Part shown: one piece after another, positions 16,471 through 23,431 of the stretch
Layout of the letters: every line of letters begins with the position of its first letter
How positions within the stretch are numbered: position 1 is the stretch's first letter
Assembly: GCA_900767885.1 (NCBI GenBank)
Contig: CAAGAU010000025.1
Location: 10,614-74,613, forward strand
DNA: 64,000 nucleotides
Direction: 5' to 3'
Source: Clostridia bacterium
GTDB lineage: Bacteria; Bacillota; Clostridia; Christensenellales; Borkfalkiaceae
Translations under genes and position numbers: made by a program
Notes under the pieces: model-generated
Databases searched by the model: none
What the model was told of the DNA's origin: nothing
The model's input: the letters and a program-made list of their open reading frames with translations, nothing else

Positions 16471-16731
16471 ATGGTTAAACTGTGGATAAAGATAATAAAA
16501 AAAGAAAAGATAATAAAGCAAACAGAGGTTGACCGCGACGAGAAATTTTATTACTCGAATTTTGCGGAATATATATCGGAAGGTTGTTACGCTTTGGACG
16601 AGGCTACGCCCGTCATACTTAAAAGCCATATAATGAACTTTGCGAAGTACAATATGACGGAATTCAAGCCGTCGGATTTTATCGAGTCGGTAAAATTCGA
16701 CAGAATGATAGTCGAGAATTTAGACAGGTAA
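16471..16731 (+). CDS. Small conserved-looking protein of unknown function
   Basis: An 86-residue protein beginning MVKLWIKIIKKEKIIKQTEV. It has a basic N-terminal strand, then an acidic helical part with EKFYYSNFAEYISEGCYALD and a region FAKYNMTEFKPSDFIES. I do not recognise a named family. Support for a real gene comes from a consensus promoter placed exactly so that transcription starts at the ATG, GC-rich third positions like its neighbours, and a strong terminator at 16817. There is no ribosome binding site, in keeping with a leaderless message. The gap 16732-16816 contains a few weak inverted repeats and nothing I can name. Confidence 0.72.
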   Translation: MVKLWIKIIKKEKIIKQTEVDRDEKFYYSNFAEYISEGCYALDEATPVILKSHIMNFAKYNMTEFKPSDFIESVKFDRMIVENLDR

Positions 16732-16816
16732 AAGTAAGCGCCCGTCCGGACGCCGGTATTTCCGGTGATTTTCGGCAGGCGCGTCTACACTGCTTTAAGC
16801 GTGGACTTAAATTAAA

Positions 16817-16856
16817 AAGGTTGCATTTTCTGACGGAAATGCAACCTTGTTTTTTT
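16817..16856. terminator. Terminator shared by the 16471 gene and the GH37-like operon
   Basis: AAGGTTGCATTT pairs perfectly with AAATGCAACCTT across an 8-base loop. It is followed by GTTTTTTT on the plus strand and preceded by an A-run that gives T on the minus strand. Confidence 0.9.
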
Positions 16857-16891
16857 GCGGCGGTTTTTACTGCCTTATGCGGTTAATCGGT

Positions 16892-18070
16892 TTATCGGTT
16901 ATGCACGGCGTCGTATAAATAATTGTACACGCCTGCGGTCCAGCCCAGCATTTTCTGCGTTTGATATTCCACGCTTTTCGCGACTCCGCCCGCCTCGTAT
17001 CGCTCCCATAAGCAGCCCGTTTTTTCAAAGGTTTTTTCTACTACGTTCATAAATCTTAAGGCGTACTCTTTTGCCGTCGCGTTTTCGCCCGAGGCGGTCA
17101 ACGCGTTATAAGCAAAATACTGATGCGGCGCCCATACGTAAGGATATCCCCATTGACAACCGTCCTCTCCTAAATTTTCGCAGGAAGAAAATCCGCATTC
17201 GGTAGAGAGTTTGTCCGCCAACTTTTTTACGCCGCGCGTTGCGAGTCCTACCGTGTACGGTAAAAAACAGGCGCAGGCATACACGTCGCTTCTTTGGTCG
17301 TCGGTGTATCTGTAATCGTGATAAATGCCGTCGGGGTCTTCCATAAACTTTTTCATCAGCGCGGCGCGTTTGTTTTTCGCCTCGCCGTATTTTTGCGATT
17401 TTTCTTTGTCCTTATCGCCGAAATATTCTTCCAGAAAAGATTCCAGACCGTATAAATGCGAGTTAAGATCTACCCCGGCGTACTCCGCGGCTCTGCGGTG
17501 ATATCTCGGAGTATGATCTTCGCCCGATTCGCCCTCGGCGGTTAAACTTATCATGGTTTGCACTTTGACGTCGTCCGAAACGTTTTTCGGCAGTTTTATG
17601 CGCGTATAATTGTCGTAATCGCGGATAAGCGTGCGGCGGTCTTTCATATTCGTTCCGTGTCTGTTAAGTCCGCAGGGAGAAATTCGTTCCGTCATCCAGA
17701 AAACGTATTCTTTCTCCAGGGCGGCGACGGCGGTTTTTTCCCATTCGGCGTCGGGTTCGGCTTTCATAAGACTTTTTACCATCATATATAAAAGCGGCGG
17801 CTGACTTGCGTATTCCGCGCCGCGTTCCCATACGCAGTTGGGTACGCAACCGAACTTGTTAAGGCTGAAAATCAGGTTGTTCACGTTGTTGCGCGCGTCG
17901 TTTATCCTGCCGTCGGCTATTAAACCCTCGTTGGTAAAAAACGTGTCCCAATAATACAAAACCGTGAATCTTCCGTCGTCAAGGCAGGGCGGAACGTAAG
18001 GATAGGGTGCAAAGCCGCTCGGGTCGGTAAAAACTTTCCAGGTGTTTTTTATATATTCTCTTACCGTCAT
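16892..18070 (-). CDS. GH37 trehalase-like glycoside hydrolase
   Basis: A 392-residue (alpha/alpha)6-barrel enzyme, cytoplasmic (no signal peptide). GRFTVLYYWDTFF near residue 33 matches trehalase signature 1 (GGRFxExYxWDxY), QWGYPYVWAPHQY matches signature 2 (QWDxPxGWAPxQ), and ESGEDHTPRY corresponds to the ESGWDxSxR acid region. GWTAGVYNYL matches the C-terminal GWTNGV. It is shorter than true trehalases (about 550), and signature 2 has Gly where trehalase has Asp. The substrate may be another alpha-linked or mannosyl sugar. It is last in the HAD-MATE-GDPD operon. Confidence 0.8.
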   Translation of the reverse strand: MTVREYIKNTWKVFTDPSGFAPYPYVPPCLDDGRFTVLYYWDTFFTNEGLIADGRINDARNNVNNLIFSLNKFGCVPNCVWERGAEYASQPPLLYMMVKSLMKAEPDAEWEKTAVAALEKEYVFWMTERISPCGLNRHGTNMKDRRTLIRDYDNYTRIKLPKNVSDDVKVQTMISLTAEGESGEDHTPRYHRRAAEYAGVDLNSHLYGLESFLEEYFGDKDKEKSQKYGEAKNKRAALMKKFMEDPDGIYHDYRYTDDQRSDVYACACFLPYTVGLATRGVKKLADKLSTECGFSSCENLGEDGCQWGYPYVWAPHQYFAYNALTASGENATAKEYALRFMNVVEKTFEKTGCLWERYEAGGVAKSVEYQTQKMLGWTAGVYNYLYDAVHNR

Positions 18071-18079
18071 TTATTTCGA

Positions 18080-18793
18080 TTACTCCAATATATTAGTGGT
18101 TATATAGTCTACGCCGAGCGAAACGAGATTTTCGGCTACGGCTTTGTCGTTTACCGTCCAACAGTTTATCTTAACGCCCGCAGACTTTAATTTTGCGACC
18201 GTTTCCTTAGTGAGAGCGGGGTGGCCAACGTCTATATCCGCGCCGTTTTTCACGCAAAAGTCTATCGTCTGGTCGTTTATCTCGCCGCACAAAAATTGCA
18301 GACGGGCGGTCGGTAATAATTTTCGCATCTTTTCTATATCCGAGGCGTAAAACGATATGTAAATTATATCGTCGGTCTGACCCGCTTTTTCCACCTCGGC
18401 TATTATTTCTTTAAGTTGTTTTTCGTTGTATTCGATTTTCAGTTCGAGTACGCTTTTCTTTTCGTATTTTTTGCACGTATCAAGGTACTCTTTAAGCGTT
18501 GGAACAACCGAATAAGCCGCTTTTTCGCCGTTTTCTATGCGTTGAATTTTGCGGATTTCGTCAAAAGTCATATCTTTGATAAGCGCGTTCACGCCGAATA
18601 CCCTTTGCAGGTTTTCGTCGTGATGAACGACGAATTTGCCGTCCTTGGTCATATGCACGTCGGTTTCTATGCCGTAGTAACTTCTGTTGCCCGCCGCGAC
18701 GAACGCACATTCCGTATTTTCGGTTTCTATTCCGCTTAAGCCCCTGTGAGCAATCATTAAAACGTTCTTTTTGTCTATTTTTACGGTGTTCAT
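18080..18793 (-). CDS. Cytoplasmic glycerophosphodiester phosphodiesterase
   Basis: It hydrolyses glycerophosphodiesters to glycerol-3-phosphate and an alcohol. The 237-residue TIM barrel shows all family landmarks: AHRGLSGIETENTECAF (catalytic His and metal Glu), YGIETDVHMTKDG (metal ExD), FVVHHDENLQRV (second catalytic His), VLELK and NCWTVND. There is no signal peptide, unlike the two larger GDPD proteins at 45121 and 46993, to which it is only distantly similar. ACGGAGAC precedes the ATG. Confidence 0.93.
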   Translation of the reverse strand: MNTVKIDKKNVLMIAHRGLSGIETENTECAFVAAGNRSYYGIETDVHMTKDGKFVVHHDENLQRVFGVNALIKDMTFDEIRKIQRIENGEKAAYSVVPTLKEYLDTCKKYEKKSVLELKIEYNEKQLKEIIAEVEKAGQTDDIIYISFYASDIEKMRKLLPTARLQFLCGEINDQTIDFCVKNGADIDVGHPALTKETVAKLKSAGVKINCWTVNDKAVAENLVSLGVDYITTNILE

Positions 18794-18806
18794 ACCAAAG
18801 TCTCCG

Positions 18807-20162
18807 TTAAAAATTTATTTCATCGTTAATTTTAATCTCTTTGTCGCGTTTTGTCAAGCCGTTGCCTTTCTTTAATACGAAATATATAAAACCCGCCGCG
18901 ATAAGCGTTAAAAGTTGCGAAACGGGCAACGCCGCCCACAGTCCGCTCGTGCCTGTCGGGGATAAAACGAGCAGGCTTAACGGCGTAAAGAGGAACGGGT
19001 CGAGAAAGGTAATTGTATTAGATAAGGCGACCTTGCCCGTGGAATAGGCGTAGGCGCAGATAAATTTTACCGCCGCTTTAAGCGGATAGGCAAACGCGTA
19101 AAATATAAATCCGGTTTTAATCATTTGCGCCGCCTCGGCGGAAGCCGCAAAGACGTCGGGCAAAAAAATGATGGCTGCGGGCGTTAAAGCGATAAACGCA
19201 ACCGAGAGCGCGATCATAGTGATAATCGTCTTATAAAGGGTGTTTCGTTCTTCGCGTATATCGTTTGCGCCCCTGTAATAACTGAACACGGGTTGCGCGC
19301 CGTCGCATACGCCCTGAAAGACGTAATCGTAAGTATACAGAACGTAACTCATTACGGCATACGCTCCGACCGCCGTGGTTCCGCCTATTTTCAAAGCGAA
19401 AAAGTTGGTAAAAGTCAGCACCATGGACGGTACGAAATTAAGCCCGAAAGGAGCGACGGAATTTTTTAAAACGAGCAGGGCGAATCGCGGCGATTTTTCT
19501 TTATCGGAGCATTCTTGCGCGGACGGAGTTTTTGCGGATTTGTCGCCGCGGCGCAGCAGCGAAAAAAGCGAAAGAGCCGCGACTACCGCCTGCGAAACGA
19601 CCGTGGCGGCGGCAACGCCGTATAGCGCGAATTTTTTGACCGTAAGAAAGTCGAGTCCGACGTGTACGGCAAGCCCGATTGCGGTATATATAAGAGCGGA
19701 GTAGGTTTTACCTTCGTTTCTGAGCAGCACGACCGCGCTTGCGCCTATTACCTGAAAAATCGCGCCGAGAGAAATTACCAGCGAATAGTTTTCGGCGTAA
19801 GTTTTAACGATTCCTTCCGCGCCGAGCAAGGTCAGTAACGGGGAGTAGACGAGCAGACAAAAAATCGTCGCCGCCGCTCCGCCCGCTACCGGCAGCCATA
19901 GGGCGGCGGGTTTGGCTTTTTCGGCAAGGGCGTATTCGTTTTTGCCGCGCAGACCGTTTATCACGACCGCCGCGCCCACGCCGAGCCCCGACCCGAGCGA
20001 GGTTATAAACGCCACTATCGGCCAGGCTATGTTTATTGCCGCCAGACCGTCGTCGCCCGCGCGATTGCCTATAAACAGTCCGTCGATGTTGGTGTACGTT
20101 CCCACTATAACCATCGAAATAACGGACGGCAGAATATAATTAAAAAGTTTGAATTTTTTCAT
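18807..20162 (-). CDS. MATE family efflux transporter
   Basis: A 451-residue, about 12-helix MOP-superfamily transporter. The N-terminal helix carries PSVISMVIVGTYTNIDGLFIGNRAGDDGLAAINI, the usual MATE start with the Asn-Asp-Gly turn. The second half repeats it with GAYAVMSYVLYTYDYVFQGVCDGAQPVFSY. It would export a cationic or organic solute by Na+ or H+ antiport; the cargo is unknown. The start overlaps the stop of the HAD gene (ATGA), so translation is coupled. Confidence 0.92.
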   Translation of the reverse strand: MKKFKLFNYILPSVISMVIVGTYTNIDGLFIGNRAGDDGLAAINIAWPIVAFITSLGSGLGVGAAVVINGLRGKNEYALAEKAKPAALWLPVAGGAAATIFCLLVYSPLLTLLGAEGIVKTYAENYSLVISLGAIFQVIGASAVVLLRNEGKTYSALIYTAIGLAVHVGLDFLTVKKFALYGVAAATVVSQAVVAALSLFSLLRRGDKSAKTPSAQECSDKEKSPRFALLVLKNSVAPFGLNFVPSMVLTFTNFFALKIGGTTAVGAYAVMSYVLYTYDYVFQGVCDGAQPVFSYYRGANDIREERNTLYKTIITMIALSVAFIALTPAAIIFLPDVFAASAEAAQMIKTGFIFYAFAYPLKAAVKFICAYAYSTGKVALSNTITFLDPFLFTPLSLLVLSPTGTSGLWAALPVSQLLTLIAAGFIYFVLKKGNGLTKRDKEIKINDEINF

Positions 20163-20869
20163 AAAAGATTCAATATAAGGTCGGTTGCGAGTCCTGCGTT
20201 ATCCGCGCTATAAGCCGATTTTTCGCCGATTTCGGTATCCTTTCCCACAAACACGAAAGGCACGCGGGCGTTATCCGCGAATTTTTTGTCGGTGGCGGTG
20301 TCGCCCACCATAAACATCTCGTTTTTTGCGGCGTTCAGTTTTTTTGCTATATCGTCGGCGGCGAACGGGTCGGGTTTATGCGGAGTGTTGCCGTCGTCGC
20401 AGTATATCCCGTCGAACAAGTCCGAAACGCCGAGTTTTTCAAGACAAAACGCGGTTATACTTCTGTCGTCGGTAGTTACCACGAATAGTTTTGCTTTTTC
20501 GCGCGCTTTTTCGAGTTTCGCGCGTAAGTCGTCGCAAACGGGCAGTATAACCCCCGCTTTTACGTTATCCGCCGTCGCGCGTTCGATATCGTGCCTGTCC
20601 ACCTCGGCGGCAACGCCGTATTTTTTAAAAACGCCGTTTACCGTTTGGGCAAATTGCGAGTAAGTGCCGCCGCATAATATGCCTTTGGGGTCTACGGTAT
20701 CGTTTACTATGCCTATTTTTCTGCCGATTTCGTCGGCAATTTTTTCGGCGTCTTGGGCGGGTGCGGCCTTGTCCGTTACGGACCTTATCGCCGCTTTCGC
20801 TACGGGAATCCAGAATGCGTCAAACCGCATCAGCGTTCCGTCTTTGTCGTATAAAATTGCTTTTAACAT
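20159..20869 (-). CDS. HAD-superfamily phosphatase (phosphoglycolate phosphatase-like)
   Basis: A 236-residue haloacid-dehalogenase hydrolase. Motif I YDKDGTLM holds the Asp nucleophile at residue 8 and the second Asp at 10. Motif II is VVTTDDRS, motif III the lysine of PHKPDP, and motif IV MVGDTATDKKFADNA. The cap helical region lies between about residues 17 and 95. The start at 20869 is fixed by GGAG upstream; the longer frame from 20974 runs into the MITE. It is first in the HAD-MATE-GDPD-GH37 operon. The MITE ends only 14 bases from the ATG, so the original promoter has been displaced or replaced. Confidence 0.9.
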   Translation of the reverse strand: MLKAILYDKDGTLMRFDAFWIPVAKAAIRSVTDKAAPAQDAEKIADEIGRKIGIVNDTVDPKGILCGGTYSQFAQTVNGVFKKYGVAAEVDRHDIERATADNVKAGVILPVCDDLRAKLEKAREKAKLFVVTTDDRSITAFCLEKLGVSDLFDGIYCDDGNTPHKPDPFAADDIAKKLNAAKNEMFMVGDTATDKKFADNARVPFVFVGKDTEIGEKSAYSADNAGLATDLILNLL

Positions 20870-20882
20870 GGTTTTTCTCCGA

Positions 20883-21160
20883 TAGCCATTAGAGAGTTGA
20901 ACTAATCGAGCCTTAAAACCGTCTTTTTTGCATATTTTTGCAAATTCTCGCTTGTAGTACGGCAAGTACAACATCGCTCGCCTTTACAACAATCTGCTAA
21001 AAAATACGGCTTTAAGGTGCTTCGCATTTCAACGGCGATAAATTTAGGAAAATCAAGGCAAACGAACGAAGTTATACTTGGCGTATTACAAGAGAGTTTA
21101 ACGCCGATTTTACAAATTTTGCGCCGTTAAAACTTGGTTGGTTCAACTCTCTAATGGCTA
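20883..21160. mobile_element. 278-bp palindromic MITE with 20-bp terminal inverted repeats
   Basis: TAGCCATTAGAGAGTTGAAC at 20883-20902 and its exact complement at 21141-21160 bound the element. The outer TA on each side fits a TA target duplication as made by IS630/Tc1-mariner transposases. The two arms remain similar far inside: CTTGTAGTACGGCAAGTACA on the left matches CTTGTAATACGCCAAGTATA read from the right. The whole could therefore fold back into one long hairpin. It encodes no transposase. The flank 21161-21306 shows nothing else I can name. Confidence 0.88.
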
Positions 21161-21306
21161 ACGGGTTTATTGTATCATAACGATTTCGATTACGCAAGAA
21201 AAAAACGTGCCGAAAAAAAAGTTTACAAAGACTTTACGTTTTGTCTGTCGCCGCCCGATTATCCTGCCGCCGCCCGCGCCGAAAATAAAAAATGCGCTTA
21301 AAACCG

Positions 21307-21335
21307 TTGACAAAGGGCAAATATTTTTGTACAAT
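21307..21335 (+). promoter_or_regulatory. Promoter of the PhnP-like gene
   Basis: Perfect TTGACA at 21307-21312, 17 bases, TACAAT at 21330-21335. The start near 21342 rules out the in-frame ATG at 21341 as the translation start. Confidence 0.85.
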
Positions 21336-21385
21336 ACGGCATGAAAAGCGCGGCGAGCCGTATTATCGCCGACAGGAGGAAGGGT

Positions 21386-22213
21386 ATGCGTCTTAAATTT
21401 TTAGGTACGGGTGCGTCGGAGGGCGTTCCGTCGTTGTTTTGTAATTGCAGAGTGTGCAAAAACGCGAGAAAGGTTAAAGGTAAGGAGATAAGGAGCAGGG
21501 CGTGCTTTATGATAGACGACGATCTGCTTATAGATTTCCCTCAGGACGTGTTTTTCGACGCGCTCAGGTACGATCTCGATTTTACGGCGATAAAATATCT
21601 GCTTATAACGCACACTCATTGCGACCATTACGACTACGAGGATTTGTTTCAGCGCGGACCGTACTGCTCGGTTGACAGAACGAACGATATTTTAAACGTG
21701 TACGCCAACGCCGCCGCAAAGAAAAAATTCGACGACGAATGGCACGAGGACGAGGTTATAAGAAATCTCGTATATAACGTAGTCGAGCCGTTTAAAGAAT
21801 ATTCCGTAGGCGAATATACCGTTATTCCGTTAAAGAGTATTCATATGGAGAGCGAGCAGAGTCTTGTTTACGTGATAAAAAAGGACGGAAAAACCTATCT
21901 GCACGCGATGGATACGGGCGACTTCCCCGAGGATACCTACGAATATCTTAAGAAAAGCGGACTTAAATTCGACGCGATGACTTTCGATATGACTTTCGGA
22001 CTGGGAAAGGAACGTCATTACGGGCATCAGACCTTCGAACAGACGATGGAGATAATCGAAAGGTTTACGGCAATAGGCGTTTCGGACGAAAAGACGAAAA
22101 TTTACGCCTGCCACGTTTCGCATTGTTGCGGCAGTACTCACGAGGAACTTTCCGCCGCGCTTAAAGCGCACGGCGTTACCATGGCTTACGACGGACTGAC
22201 AATTGAGATTTAA
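21386..22213 (+). CDS. PhnP-like metallo-beta-lactamase-fold hydrolase
   Basis: A 275-residue cytoplasmic zinc hydrolase, probably a phosphodiesterase. It starts MRLKFLGTGASEGVPSLFCN, with the PhnP-type CNCRVCKNAR cysteine cluster near residue 22. The metal motif is THTHCDHYDYED near residue 87, followed by MDTGDFPE and a late CHVSHCCGSTHEEL that carries the last metal histidine. AGGAGG at 21374-21379 fixes the ATG at 21386. No phn genes are nearby, so its substrate may be a cyclic phosphate other than the phosphonate-pathway one. Confidence 0.85.
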   Translation: MRLKFLGTGASEGVPSLFCNCRVCKNARKVKGKEIRSRACFMIDDDLLIDFPQDVFFDALRYDLDFTAIKYLLITHTHCDHYDYEDLFQRGPYCSVDRTNDILNVYANAAAKKKFDDEWHEDEVIRNLVYNVVEPFKEYSVGEYTVIPLKSIHMESEQSLVYVIKKDGKTYLHAMDTGDFPEDTYEYLKKSGLKFDAMTFDMTFGLGKERHYGHQTFEQTMEIIERFTAIGVSDEKTKIYACHVSHCCGSTHEELSAALKAHGVTMAYDGLTIEI

Positions 22214-22215
22214 AT

Positions 22216-22262
22216 AAAAACCGCGATTTTATTCCGTAAGGGATTAAGTCGCAGTTTTTTTT
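22216..22262. terminator. Terminator between the PhnP-like and AraC genes
   Basis: AAAACCGCGATTTTATTCC and GGATTAAGTCGCAGTTTT form an imperfect stem with a GTAA loop and a T8 run on the plus strand. It touches the stop of the AraC gene on the other strand. Confidence 0.8.
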
Positions 22263-23139
22263 ATTCTGCCGAGTTGGTTTTAAGGCGTTCGGAAACGAGT
22301 TGTTGGTATGCGCGCGGAGAAACGCCCATTATTTTTTTGAACTGAACGCAGAAATTGGCGGGGGAGTTAAAGCCGCAGTGAGTACCCGCGTCGGCAACCG
22401 AAGTGTTAAGCGTTATGAGTTGGCATGCCTGCGTTATTCTGAAACGCAGCAGGTATTCCTGCGGACTCATACCCGTTTCGCGCTTGAACACCGCCGAAAA
22501 ATACGTCCGCGAAATGCCCAGGTCGGCGGCGAGTTCGGTAACCGACATATCGTAGGCATAATTTTCCTTTATGCGGTTTATCGCCGCGTTTACGTAGTTT
22601 ATGTCCCGTCGCTGTTGCGCCACGGTGTTTTTGGGGTCGAATTGCGACATTGCGGCGAGCAGAGTGAAAAAAGTCGAAATGGCTTTAAGGTTGTCGGTCA
22701 GCGCGTAAGTGTTAAGCGACTCGTAGAGTTCCTTAAAGTATTCGCCGATTTTTTTGTCGGGGTACCGCCTTACGGGCGACGACGCGCCCAGTCCGCACGC
22801 TTCCAGCGTTTTAGCGGCGTTAAGCCCGTCTATACCGAAGTAGTAATAAGAGAACGGGTCTATTTCGTCGGCGTAATAAGTCGTGGGAACGTTCTGTGGG
22901 ATTATAAACACGTCGCCCGCCGAAACAGGATAGGTTTTGCCGTTGAGTTTAACGTAACCTTTGCCCGAAATTATATACTTTACTACGTTGAGCGAACGTA
23001 TGACGTTAAAATTCTTTATGGCCGTCGTCGCGCTCTGGTAGCCCGAGTACAGGGACGACAAGTCGAAATCCAGAATGTTCTGCAGAGTACAAAAAGTTAA
23101 GTTGACGTAATCGTGTTTTAAATCGGTCGGTTGTTTCAT
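22261..23139 (-). CDS. AraC-family transcriptional regulator of the glycan locus
   Basis: A 292-residue regulator. The N-terminal cupin (about residues 40-110) has VKLNGKTYPVSAGDVFIIPQ, and the C-terminal double helix-turn-helix (about 190-285) has YDMSVTELAADLGISRTYFS and MSPQEYLLRFRI, then CGFNSPANFCVQFKKIMGVSP. It probably senses a sugar and activates the divergent locus at 23432-49376. The promoter puts the transcript start at or next to the ATG, with no ribosome binding site, so the message looks leaderless. Confidence 0.93.
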   Translation of the reverse strand: MKQPTDLKHDYVNLTFCTLQNILDFDLSSLYSGYQSATTAIKNFNVIRSLNVVKYIISGKGYVKLNGKTYPVSAGDVFIIPQNVPTTYYADEIDPFSYYYFGIDGLNAAKTLEACGLGASSPVRRYPDKKIGEYFKELYESLNTYALTDNLKAISTFFTLLAAMSQFDPKNTVAQQRRDINYVNAAINRIKENYAYDMSVTELAADLGISRTYFSAVFKRETGMSPQEYLLRFRITQACQLITLNTSVADAGTHCGFNSPANFCVQFKKIMGVSPRAYQQLVSERLKTNSAE

Positions 23140-23147
23140 TTGAGTAC

Positions 23148-23176
23148 ATTATAACAAAAAATTCGGGCTATTACAA
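23148..23176 (-). promoter_or_regulatory. Promoter of the AraC regulator (apparently leaderless)
   Basis: Minus strand TTGTAA at 23176-23171, 17 bases, TATAAT at 23153-23148. Only 8 bases separate the -10 from the ATG at 23139. Confidence 0.8.
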
Positions 23177-23330
23177 GGCTTTTTAACTACTTTTTTCTCC
23201 AAAAACAATTAAAATTCGACTATTTACACGTTTTTTACAATAATTAAAGTTAAATTTTACGCCGATACGTAAATTTTTCGTAAAGTCGCCGAAAATCATA
23301 CATTGACTAAAGTTAGGCTGACATTATTTA

Positions 23331-23359
23331 TTGATTTTGAAATGAAATCGGTGTACAAT
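23331..23359 (+). promoter_or_regulatory. Promoter of the glycan-utilisation locus
   Basis: TTGATT at 23331-23336, a 17-base spacer, and TACAAT at 23354-23359; transcription starts near 23366. TAAAGTTA occurs as a direct repeat at 23245-23252 and 23308-23315, the nearer copy 15 bases before the -35, a plausible AraC half-site arrangement. Confidence 0.6.
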
Positions 23360-23431
23360 AGTGGCGCAATATGGCGTATGGCGGCATTATTTTATCCGCT
23401 CTGCGCAAACTTACTCACGAAGGGGAACGAA

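Noticed and set aside
16740..16816. Weak inverted repeats (GCCGGTATTTCCGGTG) as a possible riboswitch
   Set aside because: No recognisable conserved core; it lies after a gene and before that gene's terminator.
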